Positions 25,601 through 36,461 of a stretch of 64,000 nucleotides of DNA are shown piece by piece. The DNA lies in the NCBI RefSeq assembly GCF_041146795.1, contig NC_135188.1:2175919-2239918 (forward strand), read 5' to 3'. Position numbers and translations under genes: made by a program. Each line of letters starts with the position of its first letter. Position 1 is the stretch's first letter. Below the pieces are notes generated by a model, which was not told where the DNA came from, did no database searches, and worked only from the letters and a program-made list of their open reading frames with translations. Origin of the DNA: Maylandia zebra. Lineage: Eukaryota; Chordata; Actinopteri; Cichliformes; Cichlidae.

Positions 25601-26424
25601 CTAAACGATACCCATCCCTATGTTTGAGTTTAGGGTTTAGTTTTGATTTTCTTCTTTGGTGTTTAGTTTATTAACAAACTGGACTGTGCTGCATCGTTTT
25701 GTGGTTTGTTTACTTCTGTTGTGTCATAGTGGTCTGATCAGCCATTATATGTGTGTCATTTCCTGTTTAGGTCACTCATGTTTGTTTGGTTTGTTGAGGT
25801 CACAGTTCACTGTTTCTTTGACTTCTTTCATGAGCTCAACATTTACTGTTTGTAAATAAATGAAAACCCATTTTCGGATCATTCCTGCAACTCCTGCTTT
25901 TTCAGCTTGGTCCATCACACATACATGAACTGGAGTTCGCTGTTAAAAACAACAAAAAGCAAACAAATGCTTTTCTTTTTCAGGTAAGCACCCACGGATA
26001 CTCTCAGAATCAAATCTTGGTGTGGAAATATCCAGCTCTCACTCAGGTGGCCAAGCTTACAGGACACTCCTACCGAGTGCTCTACCTGGTCAGTCTGGGT
26101 TTTTTTTCTCTCCACTGATAATATAAATGGCCTGTATTTATATAGCGCTTTACTTTAAATAAGAACATTATTGAGATAAAATTCGAATGACTTGTTGTAC
26201 TCTCTAGGCCATGTCTCCAGACGGTGAGGCGATCGTGACGGGAGCTGGAGACGAGACTTTACGCTTCTGGAACGTTTTCAATAAAACGCGCTCGACAAAG
26301 GTGAGAAAGCATCGACAACAAACCCCGCCCATTTTAATACCTGCTGAAAACATTAACCAAGTTTCTTCATTTTTTGTTTCAGGAATCTGTATCAGTTTTA
26401 AATCTCTTCAAGAGGATACGGTGA
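19630..26424 (+). CDS. fzr1: Fzr1/Cdh1, activator of the anaphase-promoting complex
   Basis: Fzr1 recruits D-box and KEN-box substrates to the APC/C ubiquitin ligase in late mitosis and G1. Coding exons: 19630-19689, 19995-20114, 20599-20662, 20761-20888, 20977-21059, 21141-21324, 21403-21468, 21552-21654, 21806-21990, 22090-22323, 25984-26088, 26208-26300, 26383-26424. They total 1467 nt, 488 aa, in phase throughout (human about 496). The N-terminal C-box DRFIPTR is at residues 41-47. The KLLRSPRKPTRKISKIPF segment precedes a seven-bladed WD40 propeller (about 170-480; for example WSTDHQLLASGGNDNK and MSPDGEAIVTGAGDETLRFW). The protein ends in RIR, the IR tail that docks on the APC/C. Acceptor choice before 20761 could shift by 3 nt (an extra Ala). 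Intron 11 is 3.7 kb and holds two inverted hAT copies. Fish may carry fzr1a and fzr1b; I cannot tell which this is. Confidence 0.96.
22431..23376 (-). mobile_element. hAT-type element with BED-finger remnant, copy A (946 bp)
   Basis: It is bounded by a perfect 8-bp duplication GTTAAGAG (22423-22430 and 23377-23384). The ends are TAGGGATGGGTA and, inverted, TAGGGATGAGTACC. On the minus strand near 23060-23190 it encodes a decayed transposase N-terminus (AKRSKVWLYFT, KGGNTSNLMKHL) typical of BED zinc fingers of hAT/ZBED proteins. It is internally deleted and lies in fzr1 intron 11. Copy B at 24605-25620 has the opposite orientation. Confidence 0.88.
24028..24188 (+). mobile_element. LINE 3' fragment (RTE/Rex3-like)
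   Basis: On the plus strand the bases encode a short LINE C-terminal stretch (residues like FVDAVKEEMQRVGATEDAGD) followed by CTGCTGTGGCGACCCCGAAAG. It belongs to the same family as the reversed fragment at 15851-16030. It lies between the two hAT copies in fzr1 intron 11. Confidence 0.55.
24605..25620 (+). mobile_element. hAT-type element with BED-finger remnant, copy B (1016 bp)
   Basis: It is bounded by a perfect 8-bp duplication TGTTTGAG (24597-24604 and 25621-25628). Its ends match copy A but the whole element is inverted relative to it. The plus strand near 24818-24965 encodes the same BED-finger start (MSKAKRSKVWLYFT, then KGGNTSNPMKHL) with an in-frame stop, so it makes no working transposase. 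Confidence 0.88.
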
Positions 26425-26435
26425 CTTTAAGCACC

Positions 26436-26466
<31 letters not shown>

Positions 26467-27040
26467 AAAATCCTGCCATCATCGGCGGATAGCTCAGCCG
26501 CCCGGTGCTAAAGACATAAAGTACAATCAGAGGCTTATTGTGAGTTTTCTTTTCACAAAGGGAATGACAGCAACACCTAGTTTTATTTTTATTTTTTAAA
26601 ATTGTGTGAAAAATTCTTTTGCACCTGCTGTGAGTGTATTATTTGTATTGTATGCTTAAAAAAATGTAAAAGTGGGTGGTTTTTTTTTTCTTTCTTTTTT
26701 GTCAGTATACAAAAGTAGAAATCACAAGCCTTAAGAATATTGGTATCATCTGAAATGTGTTTTGTTTACCTCAGATTTAATTTATTTAACACACTTATTA
26801 TACAAAAGACATTCAGAGACTTATTTTTACACCATTGTTCATAGGATGGAGGTTTGGAGTGATTTAATGACATATTATACTATGAATAAATAAAAAAACA
26901 AGCACCATGGTTATTGTGACCTTTGGACTGTGGTTGAGAGGAGGTGACTGAGTACACAAAGTCTAATGCTGTGCATTTAGACGTCTACTGAATTGCTGAT
27001 TATTTGCAGTAAAACAAATAAAAGATACTCAGGAGCCACT
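26425..27040 (+). other. fzr1: fzr1 3' untranslated region
   Basis: It follows the TGA at 26422-26424. A run of about 20 T starts at 26438. Candidate polyadenylation signals AATAAA occur at about 26464, 26884 and 27018; the last would give a 3' UTR of about 600 bases. No coding sequence is present. Confidence 0.45.
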
Positions 27041-27082
27041 TTCTGACTTTGTGTTTATTTATTTATTTTTCACAACTTGTAC

Positions 27083-27590
27083 AGCGTGGATGGAAAACCC
27101 GCCAGTGCATTCAGAATTGTTATAATTTCTTCGCGGCATAAATTGAACAAGCTGCTGGAAACATTCCTCAGAGATTCTGGTAAACTTGTTGCAGTGTTTA
27201 AGAAAAAACAACCAAACAGTTTTAGATCATTCGAGTTTTGTGATGTGGCGCGTTATCCTCCCCAGACGCAACCATCAGAAGATGAGTACACTGTGGTCAT
27301 AAGGGAATATGGTCAGCAGCAGAACTCGGGTAGGCTGTCGCATTTAAGTGATGCACAACTGATACTTCTGGACCCGGTGTGCCGAGATGATATTCCTCAC
27401 ACCACCATCAACCAGCCTGAACCACTTGCACGGGGCAGGGCGATGCCATGCTTTCATGTTGTTTGCACCAAACTCTTTACCGTGTGAATGTGAAAGCAAA
27501 AATTGAGCCTGATCAGACCGGACAAAGTTTTACCGAGCTTTTGTTGTTCACGTTTGATGAGCCAGTATGAATTAAAGCCTCAATTTCCTG
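27083..27590 (-). mobile_element. decayed Tc1-like transposase fragment
   Basis: Read on the minus strand, 27090-27330 gives broken matches to the C-terminal catalytic part of fish Tc1-like transposases: MTTVYSSSDG, then RISEECFQQLVQFMPRR. Frameshifts and stops separate the pieces. The open frame on the plus strand (27077-27487, 136 codons) is antisense to this relic and not a gene. Confidence 0.7.
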
Positions 27591-28041
27591 TTCCTGGCTG
27601 ATAGGCACAAAGTATGGTCTTCTGCTGCTCTAACTCATCTGCATTCAAAGGTGCTCTTCTGCATCCCTTGAGTGAAACGAGTTGTATTCCCTTGACCTCT
27701 GACATCAACACGGCAAATTCAAAGTCACTTAAATCACCTTTCGTCTCCATTCTGATGCTTGGGTTGAACTTCAGCAGGTTGTCATGAGCATGTGTGTATA
27801 TATACCAAATGTCCCTGATTAGAAGTCATGTGAGTAGCAGATCAGATTTTGGGGTTGAACAGTGCAATAAATAACATGACAAACAACATCTTTTAAATTA
27901 TCTCCACGTTTAAAAAAAATGAATATTGGCTTCTGGATCATTACATGATTTTCATTATGTGAGATGTTTGTGTAAAATCAAAGCTAAGGCACAGTCTGTG
28001 CTGATGACAGCAAATGGCTGTAGTTGTAATTGCTCTCCAAT

Positions 28042-28057
28042 CCAGCAGGTGGCGGTA
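28042..28057 (+). promoter_or_regulatory. candidate CTCF site
   Basis: CCAGCAGGTGGCGGTA is close to the vertebrate CTCF core (CCASYAGRKGGCRS). It sits between the fzr1 3' end and the haus5 promoter, where an insulator would be plausible. It is read by eye only. Confidence 0.35.
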
Positions 28058-28059
28058 CT

Positions 28060-28329
28060 TTTTTCCTCTTCCTCTGTGGTCGTTGATCGGAAATGCTGTC
28101 GACAGGCGGGAACTTGAAAGTTTGAGTAGGTTTAGGTTAAACAATATTCCCGTTTTAGCGCCGTAAACTGTTTTTATTGAATTAAAGAGGCATCTTTCGT
28201 GGGAGCACGGTAAGTTGGAGGGACATCTGTGAATTACGTGCACTCATTAAGCTAACTACGCTGGCTGATGATAATAGTCTCCTGTTGTTGTTTCTAGCTT
28301 TAGCTCGTTACCCGCTGTTATTTGTCAGG
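28060..28329 (+). promoter_or_regulatory. haus5: haus5 promoter region and 5' UTR
   Basis: A probable first non-coding exon ends at 28209 with the donor AGCACG|GTAAGT. The second exon begins after the acceptor TTGTTTCTAG at 28297 and carries 32 bases of leader before the start codon at 28330. No TATA box is seen. Confidence 0.5.
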
Positions 28330-31300
28330 ATGGGAGACAGAAATCTTGTTCAGGACTTGAAACGCTGGGCGACAGAGGAGTTTGGGCTGCCCCCGGACAG
28401 GCTGCCTAATGACAGCTATTTTAAAACGTAGGTATCTACACTTATATGACCTGTCATCAATGTTATTACCTAACTTTTTAGCCTTGAACTAATGTTGATT
28501 GTTTTCCAGACTCTGTGTTGGGACGGGGAAGTCGATATGGAAATATGTCACCCAGCATGTTTTCCAGCAAAGGTGAGACTTTGCTCCCGCTTGCTTTTTG
28601 TTTTGTTTTATAAACCTTTTGATCACTAAATTATAACGAGAGCACGGCTCATTTCCTGTCCTCAAACATTTACTCAGGACTCTGGTTCATTACAAAAGAA
28701 AAAACATTTGTATGAATGGCCTGTTTTCTAAAATAAACTGCAACCTCTGACTGATTTCTGTCTTTTTAGGAATGTGAGGATCATGCGTGGCAATCTTCAG
28801 TGGTATCCTTTTTGGTCTTGACTTGATTTGCAAAGCTTCCAGCTTCTTTCCAACAGACTTTAAATTTCTCCCGGACCTGAATGTTACCTTTCTTTGTTAT
28901 TTATTTGCTCTGTTATCCTTGACATTGTTATTAGGTATAAATCGCTTCAAGACAAAGAGGTAGGCTGCAACTTATTTCTTTTCCCCAGCAGTTATAATTT
29001 AGTTTAATTGTTAGTGATTGCGCTTCACAAAGTGGAGTGTCTGTAAAAGCTATGTTTGTGTTTACTGGTGTGCAGTCTTGTCAGGCTGAGGGCCAGAGTG
29101 AGGCTGCAAGGCGTAAAGATCTCCAGAAGAAGATAGAGCAGCTGAAAGAAGAGATTAGTCACCTGGACTCTCAGATGAGTGTTACAGAGGAGCAGATGGC
29201 CACACAAGGTTAGTCCATCATATACACTGTGGGCAGGACTTCCAGCCATTCCGCCATAATTTTCCTCCAGTCAGGGTTGTGAGGGGACTGGAGCCTGTCC
29301 TGCTGAGTGAGACGCAGTGCACATTGGACACTAACGCAGAGACAGCAACCGATCATTCTCACATTCACACCTATGCTCAATTCAAAATCATCAGTTGATG
29401 TGTTGTCACTACTTTGATTAGATGCAAACATGTCTGATGTTGTGTATGTTTGTTTCAAAAGGTACTGAGTTACACTTTGTGATTGTTTTCTTATATAAAG
29501 ATAAAATAATTAAAGTTAAAATGAGAGAAGTTCTGAAAAAATATCTTTTTCACACATTTCACATGGTGACAGGTTCAGCTCAAATATATTAGTTATACCA
29601 CAAAGTGCTGAAAAGGTTGAATCGGTGATATCAGTTTTCTCAACTTAATTTACATGGCTGTGAAAAGATCTTTCTTCTTTAACTTTTGTTGAGGGTGAAC
29701 GGCAGAAATGGTTTTTCTCTACTATTTTGCCGTTTGCGTTTAATAGCTGCATTTTCTGCTGTGATTACACAGAGAGCTCTATCAGTCGAACCTGGGCCCA
29801 GGTGGAAGACGGCCAACGCAGAGAGCTGCTGCTTCAGGCTTTCAGGCAGCGCTGCATCTCGAGCTGCAAGGATCTTTCTGATGATGTCCAACAGATCAGT
29901 GTGCACTGCCAGGCTCTGGAACAGATGGCCAGGTAAGACAAAACATTTACTAATACATTTTAAGTGAAAATGAGCCGCGATGCCTTTTACATGTTTTTCT
30001 TTTTGTGTGTGTGTTTATTGCAGAAAAGCAGAAATTGAAGTGCTGTTTGATAAATCTTCTTGCAACAGCCTCAATGTCAAAGTGGCAACAGAGGCACAAG
30101 TTCTGGTAAAACATGCCCGAATCTGTATTTTACTTAAGTTTAAAATTTAGAATGTTTATCAGACAGAAATAGCTGCTTTGGAGGGACTCTGTGTGTTTTC
30201 TATCCATCAGACAGACATTCAGACTTGGGGCCAATTTATAGTTACCAGTTAAATGGTAAATGGCCTGTATTTGTATAGCGCTTTACTAGTCCCTAAGGAC
30301 CCCAAAGTGCTTTAACCAACCAGTCATCCACCCATTCACACACTGGTGTTAACCCAACATTACTTCACCTAACCTTACCTAATGTATGCTGGGAGAAATG
30401 TTAACATTCGCACAAATCTGGAATCAGTTGCTTACCGAGGCAACTGTAGCATATCAGCTGCTGACTTCATGAAATCATCCATTACTTTTGTTTTCTTTCT
30501 TTAGCGCGATGTGAGAGAGCTGTGTGACGACAGGGTCCACTTCTATCAGTCTTTACAAGAGTGCGAATCGAAAACACAGCACTCTGCAGCCACACAGTAA
30601 GGACCGCAGACTGTACTCGATTTAAGTTATTCAGCTTTTAAAATGTATTTAGTTTCTTGTTTGTTTGTTTTCCCTGTAGTATGACCCGTGAGCAGCGGAC
30701 TGCTGTATTCCAGTACTGGCTGAGTGCTGTTGAGGTTGGTGTGTTTGTGTCTGATTTTACAAAATATTTTTGTATTTGTGTTAACACTGTCTTTAATTTT
30801 GACTTTGCATTAACACGCTGTTGCTTGTTGTGTCACCAGAACGTGTTGGGTACTTACCCTCCAAACCATGTTCTATCAGCGCTGCAGTATTTGGCTTCAA
30901 GAGAGCAGAAGGTATTGGAGGAGAAACTGTCGTCTCTGGACGTGACACGGGATGTAACAGCTCTGCAGTAAGGCAGTGACTGGGATCTTTCATTTCATGT
31001 TATGCTTCCAGATTTCCAGTGTAATGCATTTTAAAAATGTATTTATTTATTTTTTGACATGCAGGTTCCGCTATGAAAGCGATCACCTTCTGGATATGTC
31101 AGCAGAAGAGGAAAATGAGTTGCCACCAGTTAAAACCCTCTTAGAGGTGCGGTCACATTGCAGTATACCAATAGTAACGCAGACAAAACCATGTTCATAC
31201 CATCATGATGAAAAATAGCACACCCCCTGTTAATTCTAACAGTTTACATATCAGGACATAATAAAGATAATCTGGTCTTAAAATGAGGTAAATACAAACA

Positions 31301-34300
31301 ATAGCACATGTCATATTAAACCATATCATTGTTGATTTAACAAAAACTAATCCAAAATGCAGAAACAGTGTCAAAGGTTAAACACACCATATGATTCAGT
31401 AGCTTGTAGAACCAGCTTTAACAACAATGTCACATTTGCTGATGATCAGTGAATGACATAAACAGAAGCAGTAAGAGTGGACTTATTTTTTCACACATTA
31501 TGTCCTGATACATAAAATCTTGATCGAACCATGATCATCTCTTTCTTTTTCCTGGAATCTGCGATTGGTAACTTTTCATGCATAGACCCGCATGTGATTG
31601 TTGCTGCAGGCTGCTTGGGAAGAAGTGGAGCAGAACTTGGTGGAACTGGCCCAGACTCGCTCCAGAGTCCAGCAGCTCAAAAACCAGCTGCAAACCCGTA
31701 AGAAGGACGCTGAGCTCGAGGTGTCCAGTATTAGAGATGAGCTCCAGGATGATTCCTTGGCACTGTAAGTTCATTCCAATTCACTCTCTGCCTTTGCCAT
31801 ACATTTCATGTTTTTTTTGCAGTACTGCACCTTGGGAGTTGGGTTTCTGTGTGTGTGTGGGGGGGGCAACAAACAGCCACTGTTATTGTTGTTGTTTTTA
31901 TCTGAACGTTACAATGTTTTTAAACTTTGTATTTACATCCTGTTTGAAAACAGCTATGTGAGCTCATTTTAATTAGTGGTAATATCTTTAGAGGCAATAA
32001 TTTTGTCTCGTCTTCTACATGCTTTTTATTTTCCTTGCGCTCTGAACTGTTAGATCAGCTCTCGAGGTGGAACTGCAGTGTGTGATGCAGGCAGCCGCCA
32101 GGGATTATATCAGAGACCGCTGCATCCAACTTGACCAACATGCCCAAAGTCGACAGGAGGCGCTAAGAAGCCTTCGCAGGCAGTGGCAGAGCATACTGGA
32201 CTTCAGACAACTAGTGGTGAGAGTTGACAGACAATATTTTGGGATGAAATATTTTCTACATGCATTATATATTGTAGATCTGTGGTCTAGATGGTTGCTA
32301 GGTGTGAGGAGACTGACTTTTTGTCAGCATTTGTCACATCATCGCAGCAATTTCCTAATGTTGTAAACCTGCTCAACATTTGGCAATAAAACCCTTTCTG
32401 ATTCTGATCATAAAAATAATCATGTTCTGCTTTCTTGTTTTTATAGCTTCTCAGACAAGAGCAGATCAGAGGTCTGATTAAGGGGAACTCGACAGCCAAG
32501 ACGCAGCTGATTCATCTTCACAGAGAGGTCAGGATCAATGACAGTTAAATATGTTTGATGAGAGGCTTCAGTCTGGGGTGAAAAACGAGAGTGACTAAAA
32601 TTTAATTCTTATGGGGTTTTTTTTGTAGCACTCTGAGGATTTTAATCTTTGTGTTTTGTCTCAGTTAGAGGAATTCATCCAGGCAAAACTAGTGGCACAG
32701 TTTGAAGATGTGACCACTGCAGCCAACAGTCTAAGGAACGCTGTGTCTAAGGAGGCCAGACAGATGGGAACAGTTTCACTTCTTTCACTGGACCGCAGAA
32801 CTATCGAAGGGTATGAGCATGTTGCTTGGTATCCCTCTATTTGCCTTGTTGGTGGTACATCTGTGGGCCCAGCTGCAGTGAATCAAAACAAAAACATATT
32901 TAATTGTTGTCCTTGTCCAGCGGTGACATTCGCTGACCAGAAATATAATTCCATTTTGTTTTGTTTAGTATGCAACGAATTCCTGCATCGTGGTTGTCCA
33001 TCCATCGCTTGCGGTCCCCGACCTTCAGCAGCGTGTGTCAGAGTCTGGCATTCCCTCTGTACAAGGTGAGTTCTGGCATATAATATGTAAAGTATTGCAG
33101 TTTTACTGTTTTCTCTTTGATTCGGCTCGCTCTCACGCTCATGTTTTGCTACAGTTGCAATCTGTTTGTGATGATATGGTGATTAATTAGTGAAAATTGC
33201 AAATCTGTGTCCCTCCCTTACCATCTAAATACCACAGAAATTCATTTAATTACTTGCATTGAGAGCCCAGCCAGAAACTCATAGGTTTAAAACATTCTTT
33301 CACAAATTGCGACGTAGTTACTGCAGGTCAGTTGTTTATTGCAAATCGACAGGCAGTTGGAGTCGTCTCTTACAAATGAAGATTCAAGATTCTTTATTTG
33401 TCACGTGCATGGTTATACAGGTATAACACGCAGTGAAACTGGACCTGATAGGCTCCTCTGAAAGCTCTTCTGTTCAGCTGACTCCGAATGATTGCATCGT
33501 TCAGGCAGACTGTCCGTGTTCGTAAATTAGACACCGATTATTTGCAGACAACCTTTGCAGTCGCCTTGTGATTGAAGGTGGTTGCCAGAGTTTGGAAGTG
33601 TTGCACACTCAAACTCAGGGCGTCCAGTTGGAGTTGGTTGCTGAACGCTAAAAACATTCAATGCAGTCACTGGGCAACCACTTCATTCTTCCTTCCTTCC
33701 TTCCTTTGCTGAAAGGAGGTTGCTATGATGATCTTGCTTTAGTGTGACTGAGTCATTTGCTTCAGTAAAAGTAGATGTTAGTCAGTGGAGCATTGTTCTG
33801 AACTGGTGACATCATGATTTTGTGTTGTATTATTTTAAAATATTCAAATTGTAATTTCAGTCACTAAAACAAACAGTTTATTCAGTCATGCTGCCTGGGT
33901 AATGGCCTCCAAAGAAATCTTCTAAAGGGACTTAGTGACCGTCTCACTATCCTAACATCACTTATGTTTCCTGTGGATCTTTCTCAAATCATTTTCTACA
34001 AAATCAGTGTTTGCAGCCAATTCTTAAATGTGGCCTAAGTGATTGTAACGGACGGTCATTGATCGATGCTGAACCCCTCACAACCAGGGATGATAAAAAT
34101 TGCATCTTTGAAAGTCAGTTTCACTGAGCAGAAGGAAAATAGAGTTCCATGTACCAAAGCTGCTGGGAGGTGTCCTTTTTCACTGTTTTATTTTTCCTCA
34201 TATATTGCATATTAGTAACTTTTTTGACTTTCACACCCGACTTCAGGCTCCGGAGGAGTTGTGTTCCCGATCTCGCTCACAACAGCTTGAGCTGCGTTTT

Positions 34301-35559
34301 CTTCGTCAGTTACTTCAGCTTCACTCTGCCACTCTGCAGAAGATAAAGAAGGAAGCGGATCAGCTGGAGGCATCTGATCAAAAGGGTAACCAGGAGAACT
34401 TATCGGGAGATAAGAGATTTAAAGCATTTGGTTTAAACACAAATGAGGGCAGTGTTTGGTGTACACGTACTTAATATGTTGAGAAATTTCCTTAAAAAAT
34501 AAAATGCTCAGTGGATTTTTAGTAACATACTGCTGTCTGTCTGCACTCTTAGCTCTCCTGTCCAGAGTCATGGAGGAGGACCAAAAGCTTCTTAAGTCTT
34601 TGGTACCAAGAGTCCGAGGGCTCACTCACCGCTGTGCACAGGGCCTTTCTTATGGGGACCAAGTCAAAACCGCCATCTCTTATTGGTGAGACGCATCTTT
34701 TAAACCGATAACCTGTTATCATTTTAATTGCTGCTTAATCGAGATTTCTCCTTTCTAATCTGGGTGTATTTTTACAAATTGAGATCTGGGAATTACCTAG
34801 AGTGATACGGTTACCTGAACAACATCTGCAAGTGAATGGACGAGTTATCACTAAAAGAGCATGTTTTAAACACTCATTAGAACTACTTCCTGGTTTAACC
34901 TTTAGACAATACTAAGATTATTCGTGCACACTTTTGTAAGTGATTTAGGCAGTTTTAATGATCTTTCATTGATTGTCTGACTAGGCTTTTGTTGCTGGAG
35001 TCCATTATGGAGAGATAAATGTACTTGCCATTTTTAACTGGTCTCCGTAATGCAATGGATAAATTACACCTGGTCAGTGATTCTGATTATTATTGACTTT
35101 TTCCTTTTTTTAAATGTAGAAGCTTAATCCAGGTACGGAAACTGACTGATAGTGGTTTAAGTCATCTAATTATAGTTTTGCAGCTCAAACTATTTCAAAA
35201 AAGACCAGCTTTCTTAATTCTTTGGTAGTAAATGAAGTCTTAAACCTTACTGTCAACTTGCCTATCTACAGACAGGTGATTACACCATTTCTAAATGACT
35301 TCATGGCTTGAATTAAAAAAAAATAAAATTCATGCTAGTACATCTGAGGCCAATATCTAACTGAATTTATTGGCTCTAATTATTTTCCATTCATGCCCTT
35401 GCTCAGTAGTCCAGCGTCTCATTCTCTAGTTAACGTCCCTGTTTTGTGTGTTGTAGGTGGGAAAGGCCAGCCCAGCATGTCCTTCCCGAGGTCAGTAAAG
35501 GAGGACTGACTTTTCAGCAGTGGTTACAAAGGTGGAAACTAGCAGCAAAGTCCCCATAG
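28330..35559 (+). CDS. haus5: HAUS augmin-like complex subunit 5
   Basis: HAUS5 is one of eight augmin subunits, which recruit gamma-tubulin to existing spindle microtubules for branching nucleation. Coding exons: 28330-28427, 28510-28572, 28770-28802, 28935-28959, 29076-29208, 29773-29932, 30024-30105, 30505-30596, 30680-30734, 30840-30967, 31065-31146, 31610-31764, 32054-32216, 32447-32527, 32665-32810, 32969-33065, 34247-34385, 34553-34685, 35457-35559. They total 1968 nt, 655 aa, in phase (human 633). The protein is largely helical coiled coil, with heptad-like runs such as DLQKKIEQLKEEISHLDSQM. Family landmarks are NLQWYKSLQD near the N-terminus, YPPNHVLSALQYLASREQK in the middle, GNSTAKTQL, and a C-terminus with WWERPAQHVLPEV and QQWLQRWKLA. 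Introns 7, 13 and 16 contain SINE or LINE tails. A polyadenylation signal AATAAA occurs at about 35700. Confidence 0.95.
30245..30355 (-). repeat. SINE 3' portion, reversed, in haus5 intron 7
   Basis: It is the reverse complement of the family seen at 16826-16935: AAATGGCCTGTATTTGTATA, TAGTCCCTAAGGACCCCAAA and CATCCACCCATTCACACACTG. A shorter trace of the same end (GGCCTGTATTTATATAGCGC) occurs at about 26129 in fzr1 intron 12. Confidence 0.6.
32341..32400 (+). mobile_element. LINE 3' end in haus5 intron 13
   Basis: AGCAATTTCCTAATGTTGTA and CTCAACATTTGGCAATAAA, ending CTGATTCTGATC, match the reverse complement of 11028-11090, the 3' end of the LINE upstream of fzr1, with about one difference. 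It is a very short 5'-truncated insertion or a SINE sharing that tail. Confidence 0.7.
33381..33470 (-). mobile_element. LINE/SINE 3' tail in haus5 intron 16
   Basis: The start GATTCAAGATTCTTTATTTG followed by TCACGTGCATGGTTATACAG looks like a reversed non-LTR retrotransposon 3' end. Only the tail is present and the family is uncertain. The rest of the 1.2-kb intron shows nothing else. Confidence 0.45.
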
Positions 35560-36461
35560 TTTAATACTGTGATGGATTCCTTTCAGTGGTAGAATGAACA
35601 CTGTGTTGTAGATATTTAATGCACAAATTGTGTTTGTTTGTTTTTTCTCTCATTTGTCATCATTACTCCTAATGTCTTACCATGTGTAAATCAGTCACTA
35701 ATAAACCCTTTCGAAGCAAAATACTTGTTCCTTTCTTCTTTGCTTCCTCATATCCATTAAAGTTGTTTAAAACTGCCTCTGGCTCCTGCATTGGAAAACC
35801 AAGCTGAATCCATTGTGAATGCCCTCTGAATGAGCCGTAGGTGTCTATCAATAGCCATGTATCGATCTTTCTCACAGTCGGCATTCGGTCCACCGTCGAG
35901 CTCCGTGGGCACCGTTGTGGAGTGTGCAGCCATCCTTTGCATGGAGTAGCGCTGCTCCTTTGTAGCAGTGAAGGGGGAGTGGAGCAATCTGATTCTTGTG
36001 AACTCAGCTCCTCCCATCGCTGCGACTGCGCAGTTCAATTTTTCACTTTTTTTTTTTCACTCCTACTCTGGCTTCCGGACGCCAAGACAGAGCGCTGCCG
36101 CCGAATTTAAAGAGACAGGCTTTAGTTTTTTTTAAATACGAAAAACGGTAACCATTGTCTCTGGGCTTATTTTCCGATACTTCTTGCCTGGGCTCGTTTA
36201 ATTCGATGGTGATGTTTCATCAAAGTCACCGAGAGTAGCAGGTTGTCTGTCATCAACCTTCATTCTGCTGGATTTCCCGTCCTTTTTTTTTTTTTTGCCT
36301 CTGTACCTAGACTGTCCAGCTAGGCAGAGTAGGGTTGCTTGCTGGCAGGCTGGCTTCCCGACCGAGAGCAAGGTTTGTCGGCTAGCCAACAACTGGAGGT
36401 AACGCCGAAGCTTCCCTCTTAAGTTGTGGTAGCGGCTCTCGAGCCTCCTGTCGCCGGGATA
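35560..36461. other. haus5 3' UTR and sin3b promoter/5' UTR
   Basis: haus5 transcription probably ends after the AATAAA at about 35700. The remaining 700 bases lead into sin3b: an ETS-like CTTCCGG (about 36072), a GC-rich CpG-containing leader, two poly-T runs and no TATA box. The sin3b start codon at 36462 lies inside this first exon. No other gene is seen. Confidence 0.5.

Noticed and set aside
27077-27487. 136-codon plus-strand ORF downstream of fzr1
   Set aside because: The opposite strand matches a decayed Tc1-like transposase; the plus frame is its antisense shadow.
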